From DATIJP01 sp964569185 (GTDB taxonomy: Bacteria; Chlamydiota; Chlamydiia; Chlamydiales; Rhabdochlamydiaceae), in NCBI GenBank assembly GCA_964569185.1, contig CAZMTP010000001.1, positions 1 to 64,000 on the forward strand: DNA of 64,000 bases, read 5' to 3'. Below the pieces are notes generated by a model that was not told the DNA's origin, ran no database searches, and worked only from the letters and a program-made list of their open reading frames with translations. The position numbers and the translations under genes were made by a program. Positions 1 to 8,620 of the stretch are shown in pieces. The first letter of the stretch is position 1. Every line of letters begins with the position of its first letter.

Positions 1-615
1 ATGCTTTGCGGGCTGCTCCGTCCCACAGAAGGAAAAGCGATTGTCAATGATGTCGATCTTCAAGCGGCGCCTGGACAGGCCAGGTCGCGTATCGGGTATA
101 TGGCGCAAAAGTTTTCTCTCTATGGCGCTTTAAGCGTTAAGCAGAATTTGGAATTTTTTTCTGGAATTTACAATTTGGAAGGGGCGGCCCAGAAAAAAGC
201 GATCCAAGAGATGGTCTCAATTTTTGCTTTAGAGCCCTACTTAAGCAGCTCCGCAGAGACATTGCCGCTGGGATTTAAGCAGCGGCTTGCACTTGCGTGC
301 GCTACAATGCACCATCCTGAAGTGCTCTTTTTGGATGAGCCCACTTCTGGAGTGGATCCTCTTGTGCGGCGCGAATTCTGGATGCATATCCATGGGCTGG
401 TGGAAAAAGGGGTCACAGTGATGGTGACCACCCACTTTATGGACGAAGCAGAATATTGCGATCGGATAGCCCTTATTTATCGCGGGAAAGTGATTCATAT
501 GGGCATGCCGGATGAGCTTAAAGAGATTGCAAAAACTGCGGAAAATCAGAATCCCACACTAGAAGATGCCTTTATCAAACTCATTGAGGAGTACGATGCC
601 AAATACCCTCTTTGA
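1..615 (+). CDS. ABC-2 efflux transporter ATP-binding protein (5' end cut off)
   Basis: ATPase of an ABC-2 type exporter, cut at the left window edge. The first visible residues, MLCGLLRPTEG, are those that normally follow Walker A, so Walker A and the true start lie outside; the ATG at base 1 is internal. Visible motifs are a degenerate signature (LPLGFKQRLALA in place of LSGGQ), Walker B (VLFLDEPTSGVD) and an H-loop (TTHFMDEAEYC). It resembles the C-terminal half of YbhF-type ATPases. Two permeases and an outer-membrane factor follow directly, so it should power a tripartite efflux pump; the membrane-fusion protein would be expected upstream. The degenerate signature may mean this half pairs with a canonical ATPase domain. 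The family call is firm; the substrate is unknown. Confidence 0.93.
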   Translation: MLCGLLRPTEGKAIVNDVDLQAAPGQARSRIGYMAQKFSLYGALSVKQNLEFFSGIYNLEGAAQKKAIQEMVSIFALEPYLSSSAETLPLGFKQRLALACATMHHPEVLFLDEPTSGVDPLVRREFWMHIHGLVEKGVTVMVTTHFMDEAEYCDRIALIYRGKVIHMGMPDELKEIAKTAENQNPTLEDAFIKLIEEYDAKYPL

Positions 616-1762
616 GCGTTTGGAAGCAGAAAAAAAATCGGGAAGGGTGCGCCGTATCAAAGCGCTACTCAAAAAAGAGATGTTTCAAATCATCAAAGAT
701 CCCAGCACGCTTCTGATCAGTATTGTGCTGCCTGTCATTCTTCTTTTTTTGTATGGTTATGGCGTTTCTTTAGACTTGGACCATTTACGGATCGGCCTTG
801 TGATGGAAGATACGGCCCCTGATGCCCAGAGTTTTGCAAAATCACTTGTCGATTCGCGCTATTTTGATGTGGAGATTGTGCGTGACCGCAGAAAGCTTTT
901 GCGTGATATCACGCGCGGAGCGATTCGCGGTTTTGTGGTCATCCCTTCCTACTTTTCTGCTTTTCGAGGACGTCCCAGCACCATTGCGCCGATTCAGGTG
1001 ATTGCCGATGGAAGCGAGCCCAATACAGCCAACTTTGTGCAATATTACGTAGAGAATGCGTTTTCTAATTGGCTGCAACAAGAAGCGATTAGTAGCGATT
1101 TAAGAGGACTATCTCTCATCAATGTGGATTCTCGGTTTTGGTATAACGAGCAGCTAGAGAGCCGCTATTTTCTTCTTTCAGGATCGCTCGCCATCATCAT
1201 GACGCTGATTGGAACGCTGCTCACTGCGCTTGTAGTGGCGCGCGAGTGGGAAAGAGGCACCATGGAATCGCTGATCTCGACCACGATTGGGAGATTTGAA
1301 CTGGTTGCGGGCAAGGTGATTCCCTATTTTATTTTAGGAATGGTCTCGATGGCCATCTGCGTGCTCGTCTCTGTTTTTTTCTACGGGCTTCCTCTGCGCG
1401 GATCGCTGCTTTTACTTCTGTTTGTCTCTGCGATTTTTTTATTTTGCGCTTTGGGGCTTGGGCTGCTCATTTCCACCTTATCAAAAAATCAGGTGCTCGC
1501 CTCGCAGATCGCTGTTGTGACCGGCTTTTTGCCCTCTTATATGCTCTCGGGATTTCTCTTCGAGATCGCGAGCATGCCAAAAGTGATTCAATGGATGACC
1601 TATGTGATCCCGGCCAAATATTTTGTGCAGTGTCTGCAAGCGCTTTTTTTAGTGGGCAATGTGTGGCGGATTATTTTAGTGAATTTAATTCCGATGGTGG
1701 CGATCGGCCTTCTTTTTTTCGTGTTGACCGCACGCAGAACAGTCAAACGGTTGGAGTGGTGA
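596..1762 (+). CDS. ABC-2 type permease (YbhS-like)
   Basis: Integral membrane subunit of the efflux pump. I chose ATG 596 over 566 because GAGGAG at 586-591 sits four bases upstream of it; the reading frame then overlaps the ATPase gene by 20 nt. The protein is 388 aa, close to YbhS length. It has an N-terminal membrane helix (STLLISIVLPVILLFLYGYG), a large extracytoplasmic domain and a C-terminal block of about five helices, with the family hallmark AREWERGTMESLISTT around residue 220. The next gene starts one base after its stop. By family it forms a heterodimeric channel with the next permease for drugs or lipophilic compounds; the substrate cannot be read. Confidence 0.92.
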   Translation: MPNTLFERLEAEKKSGRVRRIKALLKKEMFQIIKDPSTLLISIVLPVILLFLYGYGVSLDLDHLRIGLVMEDTAPDAQSFAKSLVDSRYFDVEIVRDRRKLLRDITRGAIRGFVVIPSYFSAFRGRPSTIAPIQVIADGSEPNTANFVQYYVENAFSNWLQQEAISSDLRGLSLINVDSRFWYNEQLESRYFLLSGSLAIIMTLIGTLLTALVVAREWERGTMESLISTTIGRFELVAGKVIPYFILGMVSMAICVLVSVFFYGLPLRGSLLLLLFVSAIFLFCALGLGLLISTLSKNQVLASQIAVVTGFLPSYMLSGFLFEIASMPKVIQWMTYVIPAKYFVQCLQALFLVGNVWRIILVNLIPMVAIGLLFFVLTARRTVKRLEW

Positions 1763-1763
1763 G

Positions 1764-2873
1764 ATGATCCATCGCATTTTAGCTTTAATTTGGAAAGAGC
1801 TGCTGGCGGTCATGAAAGACCCCAGGAGCCGCATTTCCATTTTAATGCCGCCGCTGATCCAGCTTTTTATTTTTGCCTATGCGGCCACATTGGATGTGAA
1901 AAATGTGCCGATCGGCATTCTAAACCGGGACAATGGCGAGCAGGCGTTTGAACTGGTCCAGCGGTTCCATGGCGCCCCTATTTTCACAAAGATCATCTAC
2001 TTGAAAGGAGTAGAAGAGATTGGTCCTTTTATGGATGACCAAAAAGGGATCATGGTACTTTCCATTGATGAGCAGTTTTCCCGCAATTTGGATGCCAAAA
2101 AGGAAGCGACTGTTCAGTTGATCTTCGATGGAAGAAAGTCCAATACAGCGCAAATCATTGCGGGCTATGCGGGACAGATTATGAGCCGCTTTAATGATGA
2201 TTTAAAAGCCACAGTGCAGATCAAACAGCAGAATACCCATTTGTATCCGCGCAACTGGTTTAATCCAAATATCATCTACTACTGGTATAATATCCCTTCA
2301 CTTGTCGGCACTCTTTCAATGCTTGCCTGTCTTGTAGTGACCACCCAGTCCATTGCAAGGGAACGGGAACTGGGCACTTTTGACCAGCTGCTTGTTTCGC
2401 CACTATCTCCGCTGGAAATTTTGATCGGGAAAATGGTGCCTGGAATTTTAGTGGGGATGTTAGAGGGGACTTTGATGATGCTGGCAGGCGTTTTTGCCTT
2501 AGGCGTTCCTTTTACAGGTTCACCGCTCCTTTTCTTTTTGAGTCTATTTGTTTTTGTCACCTCCATTAGCGGCGTTGGGCTTTTTATCTCCTCGCTCTGT
2601 TCGACCCAGCAACAAGCGATGCTCGGGACATTTATTTTCATGATGCCATCGGTGTTGCTCGCTGGCTATGCCACTCCGATTGAAACGATGCCTGAGTGGC
2701 TACAGCCGGTCACATATTTAATCGCGCTCAAATACATGCTGGTCATCTCCAAGGGACTTTTTTTGAAAGCGATGCCCGCTTCTATTGTGTTTAATAATAT
2801 CTGGCCCATGGCAGTGCTCGCCGTCTTTAATCTGATTGGCGCAGGCCTCTTTTTTAGGAGGCGCTTAGAATGA
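1764..2873 (+). CDS. ABC-2 type permease (YbhR-like)
   Basis: Second membrane subunit of the pump, 369 aa, with the same plan as its neighbour: one N-terminal helix after KDPRSRISILMPP, a periplasmic domain, then a C-terminal multi-helix domain starting with SIARERELGTFDQLLVSPLS, the ABC-2 permease signature. It starts one base after the previous stop and its end overlaps the next gene by four bases (ATGA), so the genes are translationally coupled. YbhR-type proteins are about this length. It is the likely heterodimer partner of the preceding permease. Confidence 0.92.
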   Translation: MIHRILALIWKELLAVMKDPRSRISILMPPLIQLFIFAYAATLDVKNVPIGILNRDNGEQAFELVQRFHGAPIFTKIIYLKGVEEIGPFMDDQKGIMVLSIDEQFSRNLDAKKEATVQLIFDGRKSNTAQIIAGYAGQIMSRFNDDLKATVQIKQQNTHLYPRNWFNPNIIYYWYNIPSLVGTLSMLACLVVTTQSIARERELGTFDQLLVSPLSPLEILIGKMVPGILVGMLEGTLMMLAGVFALGVPFTGSPLLFFLSLFVFVTSISGVGLFISSLCSTQQQAMLGTFIFMMPSVLLAGYATPIETMPEWLQPVTYLIALKYMLVISKGLFLKAMPASIVFNNIWPMAVLAVFNLIGAGLFFRRRLE

Positions 2874-4360
2874 TTAGATCGATCCTTCTCATTCTTCTCT
2901 TCCTTTTTGGGTGTACTTTTGGGCCTCGCTACCGCCCGCCGCAAAATTGCGTGTCAGAGGAGTGGCAGGGCGTGCCAGAAGAGGAGCTGAATGTCACTGT
3001 GTCACAGGAGCAGCCTCTGATTGATTGGTGGAATGTGTTTGGCGATTCTTTGCTCACAAAATATATCGAGTGCGGCGCGCGTTACAATAATGACATTTTA
3101 AAAGCAGAAGCGGTCATCATGGAAGCGCGGGCATTGCGTAAAGTGACCGCCTCTTCTTTATTTCCACAGGTCGATGCTGATTTTAACGGAACAAAAACCT
3201 ATTTCAGTAAAAACGGGCCTGTATTTGCCATTGGACCTGCAACAGGGTCTTTGCCGGGCACAGTATCGGCCACGACGGGGCTTCCTTTTGTTTTGCAAAT
3301 ACCGCAGATTCAACCTTTGTATAATGCGCTTTTTGATGCCACATGGGAGATCGATCTATTTGGGAAAACAAGAAAAGCAGTAGAAGCAGCCGATGCCACC
3401 ATTGAAAGCGCCATTGAAAAAAGAAATGATGTGTTGCTGACCGTGCTTGCAGAAATTTCTCGCACTTATGTGGAGTTAAGGGGCAATCAGAAGCTGCGTC
3501 TGCTCATTGAGGAAAATAGTGCGCTTCTAGAACAAAATCTGCAGATTGTGAAAGGGCAATTTGATGCGGGACTGGTCAATAAACTGGATGTGGAAAATAT
3601 CGAGGCAGAACTCTCCTTAGAACGTAGTGTTTTGCCAGAAGTGCATGCGCAAATTTATCGGGGGATTTATACTCTTTCTATATTGACAGGCAACTTCCCA
3701 GAAACTCTTGTCGATGAGCTCATGCCAATGCAAGAGCTGCCCGCAGTGCCTGAAGCCATTGCCATCGGCATAAGATCTGATTTGTTGCGCCGTCGGCCTG
3801 ATGTCCGTTTCACTGAGCGCGTGTTGGCCGCTGCCACAGCCAATGTGGGTGTGGCGGTTGCTTCCTTTTTCCCTAGCATCACACTGCTTGGAGATGGAGG
3901 ATTTCAATCCTTAAAATTTAAAAATCTTTTCCAATGGGCAAGTCGCACATGGGCTTTTGGAGGCGATATTAATATGCCCATTTTTCAAGGAGGCAATCTG
4001 ATAGGAAATTTAAGGGCCACTCAAGCGGCTGTATGCGTCGCAGCGGCTGCCTACCAACAAGCTGTGTTAAGCGCCCTTGAAAATGCAGAGAGCGCTCTTG
4101 TCACCTACTCTGATGACCAGGAAAAAACGGAAAACCTTGAAGAAAATGTGGCTAGTAACCGTGTGCTGACAGAGCTCACAAAAGAGCGGTATGAAAAGGG
4201 ACTCGTGAATCTTTTAGATCTGCTTGCGATTGAAAGACGACTCAATAACGCAGAGCAAAATTTAACACAAACAAAGGTCACCCGCCTCGTAGACCTGATC
4301 TCTCTTTACAAAGCTTTGGGCGGCGGCTGGCAACCGGAATGCAGCTGTTCCTGCCCTTAA
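2870..4360 (+). CDS. Outer-membrane efflux lipoprotein (TolC/OprM/NodT family)
   Basis: Outer-membrane channel of the pump, 496 aa. The N-terminus is a lipoprotein signal (ILLILLFLFGC, lipid-accepting Cys at residue 15), as in OprM/NodT proteins. The duplicated OEP repeats are visible: the first includes DATWEIDLFGKTRKAVEAAD and NKLDVENIEAEL, the second SDLLRRRPDVRFTERVLAAA and KGLVNLLDLLAIERRLNNAE. The start overlaps the upstream permease stop (ATGA). Having the channel in the same operon as an ATPase and two permeases argues for a self-contained tripartite exporter crossing both membranes. The last residues are Cys-rich (CSCSCP), which is unusual for the family and may be lineage-specific. 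Confidence 0.93.
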   Translation: MIRSILLILLFLFGCTFGPRYRPPQNCVSEEWQGVPEEELNVTVSQEQPLIDWWNVFGDSLLTKYIECGARYNNDILKAEAVIMEARALRKVTASSLFPQVDADFNGTKTYFSKNGPVFAIGPATGSLPGTVSATTGLPFVLQIPQIQPLYNALFDATWEIDLFGKTRKAVEAADATIESAIEKRNDVLLTVLAEISRTYVELRGNQKLRLLIEENSALLEQNLQIVKGQFDAGLVNKLDVENIEAELSLERSVLPEVHAQIYRGIYTLSILTGNFPETLVDELMPMQELPAVPEAIAIGIRSDLLRRRPDVRFTERVLAAATANVGVAVASFFPSITLLGDGGFQSLKFKNLFQWASRTWAFGGDINMPIFQGGNLIGNLRATQAAVCVAAAAYQQAVLSALENAESALVTYSDDQEKTENLEENVASNRVLTELTKERYEKGLVNLLDLLAIERRLNNAEQNLTQTKVTRLVDLISLYKALGGGWQPECSCSCP

Positions 4361-4369
4361 TAAGTTTTT

Positions 4370-4648
4370 TTAACGTTTGAAAAGTTTGCGTAGCTCTTCT
4401 TTGGCTTTTTGGAGTATTTTTTTCTTTTCAGGAGAAAGGTTTTTTCCTGCTCTATTTTCATAAAAAGTGAGCATCGACATCGCAGATCTAAATGGGGTAG
4501 ATTTGAGTCGTGTACTTTGCATGACAGAGCGTTTTAAAGAGAGGGCGATTTGGCGCGCACTGCGTGTAAAGACGCCAGCTTCCAGGTCCATCGCATTGCT
4601 TATCTCTGTCACGCGCTTGGACCAATAGTTTTTTTTCTTTTTTTTCAT
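4370..4648 (-). CDS. DUF3175 family small basic protein
   Basis: A 92-aa Lys/Arg-rich protein matching my memory of DUF3175: WSKRVTEISNAMDLEAGVF, then a stretch with ARQIALSLKRS and SAMSMLTFYENRAGKNL. The family has no established function; a nucleic-acid or chromatin role is only a guess from charge. The upstream 49-aa gene stops at TAA and this one starts inside that stop (TAATG, one-base overlap), so the two are translationally coupled. It is convergent with the efflux operon, 9 bp away. Confidence 0.75.
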   Translation of the reverse strand: MKKKKKNYWSKRVTEISNAMDLEAGVFTRSARQIALSLKRSVMQSTRLKSTPFRSAMSMLTFYENRAGKNLSPEKKKILQKAKEELRKLFKR

Positions 4649-4797
4649 TAATGGCGTTTGAAATATTGGATTTCGCGCTCGTGTTGTTTGGCTGCGGTAA
4701 GCGTGCTGAATGTACCTAGATTGCGCCGTCTTCCAGTGGCAGGATTTTTAGAACGTGAATAGAGTCGATATTTGCCCGATTTTAGTCTACGTATCAT
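4648..4797 (-). CDS. Small conserved basic protein (49 aa)
   Basis: A 49-aa basic protein beginning MIRRLKSGKYRLYSRSKNP, with a GRRRNLGTF motif and ending in FKRH. Near-identical short proteins occur in many bacteria as unannotated ORFs; no function is known to me. I start it at 4797 rather than at 4851 because a strong Shine-Dalgarno (GGAGGGAG) lies eight bases upstream of this ATG. It is coupled by TAATG to the DUF3175 gene. The recurring pairing suggests the two act together, but that is inference. Confidence 0.7.
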   Translation of the reverse strand: MIRRLKSGKYRLYSRSKNPATGRRRNLGTFSTLTAAKQHEREIQYFKRH

Positions 4798-4893
4798 TGA
4801 GACTCCCTCCTTTTTCATTACATAGCGATTAGACGATTTGACAGGAAGCAAAAGCTTGTTTTAAGCTGCTCTCTTTTCATTTAAGGAGGAAAG

Positions 4894-5916
4894 ATGCGTC
4901 ATATTTTCAAAAAAATAGCAGTCTTAATAGTTGCCATTCTGCCTTGTGTGCTCAGCGCTTGTGAAGAGCGGCTAGCATTAGATGTGATTTCTTATGAAGA
5001 CTTCATTCATGAAAAGAAAGAAGCGATTGAACAATTAAAACAGGCCTTACATGAAAAAGGGATTGCCGGTATTCGAGGCGTGCCCGGGTATAGAGAAAAA
5101 GTCCAAACATTTATCGAAACGGCGCGCGCTTTTTCAGCGCTACCTGAAAAAGTGAAAGAGGCCTATGCGCCAAAACGTGAATTAGGAGAAATGTTCCTTG
5201 GTTATGAAATGGGAAAAGAGAAATTTCAACGCCCTGACGGCAGATGGGTGGTGGATGATCTGAAAGTCTCCTATTATGCCTTTGTCCCTGATAGTTCTCT
5301 TAATAAGTGGCCTGTGGAGGTGGATTTGAAGACCCCTTTTCAAGATTTAGGTGCATTAATGTCAGAAGTGGGCACAGCAGTCATGAAACAGATCGGATTT
5401 ATAGGAAAAGAAACGGGGATTTCCTTGGACGGCACTTTTCGGATTGGGCGCATGCTTTACTATCGTAAGAGTATTGACGGCGTTGTAGACAATCCTTTTT
5501 GGTGCGGGGCTCATTTTGACCACGGCGTGTTCACCGCACTTCTTCCTGCCTTTTATTTTGTAGATGGGAAGGCCATTTCTGAGCCTGAAGAAGCAGGACT
5601 TTTTGTGAAAACAGCTTCTGACGGAGTTTTTAGAAAAATGGTAGCCGACGACCCTGATGTGCTGCTCTTCCAAGTAGGAGAGTTTGGTCAGTTGGCAACC
5701 AATGATGCGATTCGAGCGACAGAGCATCGCGTGCATAAAGCTTCGGGCTGTGTTGAGCGCTACACGATGGCACTTTTTTTCGATGCTTCACTCGATAGCG
5801 AGATCTGTTCCTTTTCTGAATTGACTAAAGATGCGCGGTATGGGGGAGGGCCAGGCGATCCCTGTACTTATAGTCATTGGCACGAAGAATCTTTCAAGCG
5901 TTATCTGGTCAAATAA
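4894..5916 (+). CDS. Predicted lipoprotein with 2OG-Fe(II) oxygenase fold (isopenicillin N synthase-like)
   Basis: 340 aa. The C-terminal half carries the double-stranded beta-helix motifs of the IPNS/flavanone-hydroxylase group: H207-F-D209 (in CGAHFDHG), a distal His278 in ATEHRVHK, and Arg289 in RYTMALF where the family has RxS (here RYT). The N-terminal part matches the DIOX_N domain. Unusually, it begins with a membrane/lipoprotein signal (IAVLIVAILPCVLSAC, Cys23 in the lipobox), so the enzyme would be placed in the periplasm or outer membrane. A very good SD (AAGGAGG) precedes the start. Substrate unknown. The 3' end overlaps the convergent tag gene by 16 bp. Confidence 0.85.
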   Translation: MRHIFKKIAVLIVAILPCVLSACEERLALDVISYEDFIHEKKEAIEQLKQALHEKGIAGIRGVPGYREKVQTFIETARAFSALPEKVKEAYAPKRELGEMFLGYEMGKEKFQRPDGRWVVDDLKVSYYAFVPDSSLNKWPVEVDLKTPFQDLGALMSEVGTAVMKQIGFIGKETGISLDGTFRIGRMLYYRKSIDGVVDNPFWCGAHFDHGVFTALLPAFYFVDGKAISEPEEAGLFVKTASDGVFRKMVADDPDVLLFQVGEFGQLATNDAIRATEHRVHKASGCVERYTMALFFDASLDSEICSFSELTKDARYGGGPGDPCTYSHWHEESFKRYLVK

Positions 5917-6476
5917 CAGAAACAATCAGTTGTGTGATCTTGGACAAGGCCTACAGCCTGCATATAGGCATACATGATCGTGGGGCCCACAAATTTAAAG
6001 CCCCGCTTTTTTAAATCAGCGCTGAGGGCTTTGGACTCTAGAGTAGAGGCTGGGATATCCTTGATTGTTTTCCGATGATTGCGAAGGGGTTTGCCTTGGA
6101 CAAATTGCCAAACATAAGCGTCAAAGCTGCCAAATTCCTTTTGGATTAGAAGAAACTGTTTTGCATTATGGATGGCCGCTTCAATTTTTAATCTGTTGCG
6201 GATGATGCCTTCATTTTTCAAAAGCGCGTTGATTTTTGTCTGATCGAATTGCGCCACCTTTTTTGGATTAAAATGGGCAAAAGCGTGGCGGTAATTTTCT
6301 CGCCTTTTTAAAATAGTGATCCAGCTAAGACCGGCTTGCGCGCTTTCTAGCACCAAAAATTCAAAATGTGTGCCATCATCATGCACTGGAGTGCCCCATT
6401 CTGTATCATGGTATTTCTCATAAAGGCCATCGTCGCTTTTGGCCCATGCACAGCGCACTTTTTTATTGGGAAACAT
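5901..6476 (-). CDS. tag: DNA-3-methyladenine glycosylase I
   Basis: Base-excision repair enzyme that removes 3-methyladenine from alkylated DNA. At 191 aa it is about the length of E. coli Tag. The zinc-snap residues are visible: Cys9 (RCAW), His23 (YHDTEWG), His181 and Cys185 (QDHTTDCF). The helix-hairpin-helix region with LESAQAGLSW and FKFVGPTIMYAYMQAVG is intact. It is convergent with the 2OG oxygenase gene with a 16-bp overlap. A palindromic repeat lies upstream of its start. Confident. Confidence 0.95.
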   Translation of the reverse strand: MFPNKKVRCAWAKSDDGLYEKYHDTEWGTPVHDDGTHFEFLVLESAQAGLSWITILKRRENYRHAFAHFNPKKVAQFDQTKINALLKNEGIIRNRLKIEAAIHNAKQFLLIQKEFGSFDAYVWQFVQGKPLRNHRKTIKDIPASTLESKALSADLKKRGFKFVGPTIMYAYMQAVGLVQDHTTDCFCYLTR

Positions 6477-6538
6477 AGGGGGCTTTTGTTTTAAAAGAGA
6501 ATATATGATTTTTTCATGCTATTTTTAGATTATTTAAT

Positions 6539-6639
6539 TATCCTGCTTATCCTGCCGCTTTAGCGATCCTATATATCTTGTTCTCCGAAAAAAATAAACA
6601 GGATAAGAGGATCGCTAAAGCGGCAGGATAAGTAGGATA
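6539..6639. repeat. 101-bp hairpin element, copy 1
   Basis: A near-perfect inverted repeat: arm 6539-6570 (TATCCTGCTTATCCTGCCG...) pairs with 6608-6639 with 31 of 32 positions matching, around a 37-nt AT-rich centre. A second copy lies at 40716-40818 in the opposite orientation and matches over arms and centre. It has no coding capacity. It sits between tag and the SET gene and could form a strong cruciform or RNA hairpin. It looks like a REP/MITE-type dispersed repeat. Confidence 0.85.
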
Positions 6640-6736
6640 CTACTAATAAGATCTGATAATTATTGTGCAATAAAGTTATAAGTAATAACTATTTTAAAGC
6701 TATTAAGAAAATTTGATTATTTCATATAATATATGA

Positions 6737-7435
6737 ATGAAATTTAAATTACCACGTCAAATTCTTAATAAAGAAATGATTAAAATAATTTCTATTAAGA
6801 TTCGAGAACAGGACGTCTACATTCTGAAAGCGTCTAAGAAGCAGCTGAAGAAGATGGCCACAATTACCTCTCAAATTAAAAGAAAGGCCCTTCCTAAACA
6901 TCTGATCTTGAAAAAATTGCCCCATCCTTTGGGATATGGGATTTTCCTGCATCCAAAGGCAAAGCCGCTAGTAAAAGGGGAATGGGTAGCACCTTATTCA
7001 GGAGAGGTCTCTTTTGTTCCTCAATATCTGCCAGATGACGCCGTCTACGCCTTTGCCCCCATTTCTGATATTCAACTCACACAAAAAGAGCATGCGCTAT
7101 TAGATCAAAAGCAGTCCTTTCATCCCACGCGGCTTTATCAGCTCAACATCGATGCAGCCAAAAAGGGTAATTTTACTCGCTTTATTAACCACTCAGACAA
7201 ACCTAATATCGTGGCAGAATTTTTCAAGATTCCGTCTAATTCTTATGGACTATTTCCTTCGCCTTTAGAAGTGGTGTTTATGGCAAAAAAAACGATCCAT
7301 CCTGGAGAGCAGCTGCTTGTCTGCTATGAAGGCGACGGGCCCTCTTACTGGAGTGCATTGGGCATTAAACCGTTGCCCATGGGACCCAAAACTTTTTATC
7401 TTAATGAGCAGCTCAAACTAAACCGTCCAGTCTAA
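6737..7435 (+). CDS. SET-domain protein (putative lysine methyltransferase, NUE-like)
   Basis: A 232-aa protein whose C-terminal two-thirds is a SET domain: the N-flank GYGIFLHPKA, then YSGEV, the cofactor/catalytic motif FTRFINHSDKPN (Asn151-His152) and the Tyr197 strand EQLLVCYEGDG. Chlamydia encodes a SET methyltransferase (NUE, CT737) reported to act on histones, and this is probably the same group; size agrees. The first 45 residues are basic. Start: a TATAAT at 6725-6730 would put transcription start at or next to ATG 6737, so either the mRNA is leaderless or initiation is at a later Met (6776). The end overlaps convergent tdh by 18 bp. Confidence 0.82.
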   Translation: MKFKLPRQILNKEMIKIISIKIREQDVYILKASKKQLKKMATITSQIKRKALPKHLILKKLPHPLGYGIFLHPKAKPLVKGEWVAPYSGEVSFVPQYLPDDAVYAFAPISDIQLTQKEHALLDQKQSFHPTRLYQLNIDAAKKGNFTRFINHSDKPNIVAEFFKIPSNSYGLFPSPLEVVFMAKKTIHPGEQLLVCYEGDGPSYWSALGIKPLPMGPKTFYLNEQLKLNRPV

Positions 7436-8620
7436 GACCACTTTGCCTGAATTGCCGGAGCGCATCACTTCGAACGCTTGTTGGTATTCATCAGCAGGGA
7501 ACACATGGGTGATAAGAGGAGAGACATCTAAGCCACTTTCTAACAGGGCAATCATTTTGTGCCAGGTTTGAAAGATCTCTCGACCATAAATGCCTTTTAA
7601 GAGAAGCCCTTTGAAAATCACTTTAGACCAGTCAATCGCTGTCTGGTCTGGAAGAATGCCCAAGAGTCCGATTTTTCCTCCATGGTTGATCACTTCCAAC
7701 ATCCCATTTAAAGCAGCAGGGCTGCCAGACATTTCTAATCCAATTTCAAATCCATCGATTAAGCGTAGCTCTTTCATCAGATTGAAAATCGCCTGCTTAC
7801 TATGTGCAGCGGCATCGATCTTCTGTTCCAATTGCACTTGGCTATCACCGCCGCGGCGTTTGAATAAATGAACCATTCCATTGAGAGCAGAGCCAGGATA
7901 GTCCATTTTTTTTAACGCATGTTCGCCTAAATGTAATTCTTGCAACACATCAAATAGATTTTCTTTAGCCACATTGACAGCGCGTGTGACGCCCACTTTT
8001 TCAGCTAATTTTAGCCGGTATTCATTCACATCGGTAATCACCACATGGCGCGCTCCGACATAACGAGCGATTGCTGCCGCCATAAGGCCAATAGGCCCCG
8101 CCCCTGTAATGAGGACCGATTCTCCGATAAGATCAAAAGAAAGAGCTGTATGCACCGCATTTCCTAATGGATCTAAAAGAGAGGCGGTATTGTCTTCAAT
8201 TTTATCGGGAAGAACAATCACATTTGATGCAGGTAGAACAAAATATTCTGCAAAGCAGCCTGTGCAAGAGACGCCCACGCCAATGGTATTAGGGCATAGA
8301 TGGCATTTCCCCGCGCGGCAATTGCGGCAATCCCAACAGATTAGATGGCATTCGCCTGAGACCCGGTCACCCGGCTTAATTGTTTTTTCGTTGCAGCCTA
8401 CCTCTTCTACAATGCCATAAAACTCATGGCCAATGGTCATCGGAACAGGAATCGTTTTTTGGGCCCACGCATCCCAATTGTAAATATGCACATCTGTGCC
8501 GCAGATCGAGGTCTTTTGAATTTTCACAAGCACATCGGAAGGTCCCATTTGAGGTTTCGGAGCCTCATACATCCAGATGCCGGGCTCTTTTTTTAATTTT
8601 CCAATGGCTTTCATATTCAT
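7418..8620 (-). CDS. tdh: L-threonine 3-dehydrogenase with an internal insertion
   Basis: Zinc- and NAD-dependent enzyme oxidising L-threonine to 2-amino-3-ketobutyrate. Visible are the catalytic-zinc region (SICGTDVHIYNWDAW, then IGHEF), the structural-zinc cysteines (CWDCRNCRAGKCHLC), and the Rossmann motif GAGPIGLMAAA. At 400 aa it is about 55-60 residues longer than E. coli Tdh (341). The extra segment lies after VNVAKENLFDVLQEL and before GFEIGLEMSG, inside the nucleotide-binding domain. The start overlaps the kbl stop (ATGA), so the two are coupled and form the threonine-to-glycine pathway. Confidence 0.93.
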   Translation of the reverse strand: MNMKAIGKLKKEPGIWMYEAPKPQMGPSDVLVKIQKTSICGTDVHIYNWDAWAQKTIPVPMTIGHEFYGIVEEVGCNEKTIKPGDRVSGECHLICWDCRNCRAGKCHLCPNTIGVGVSCTGCFAEYFVLPASNVIVLPDKIEDNTASLLDPLGNAVHTALSFDLIGESVLITGAGPIGLMAAAIARYVGARHVVITDVNEYRLKLAEKVGVTRAVNVAKENLFDVLQELHLGEHALKKMDYPGSALNGMVHLFKRRGGDSQVQLEQKIDAAAHSKQAIFNLMKELRLIDGFEIGLEMSGSPAALNGMLEVINHGGKIGLLGILPDQTAIDWSKVIFKGLLLKGIYGREIFQTWHKMIALLESGLDVSPLITHVFPADEYQQAFEVMRSGNSGKVVLDWTV

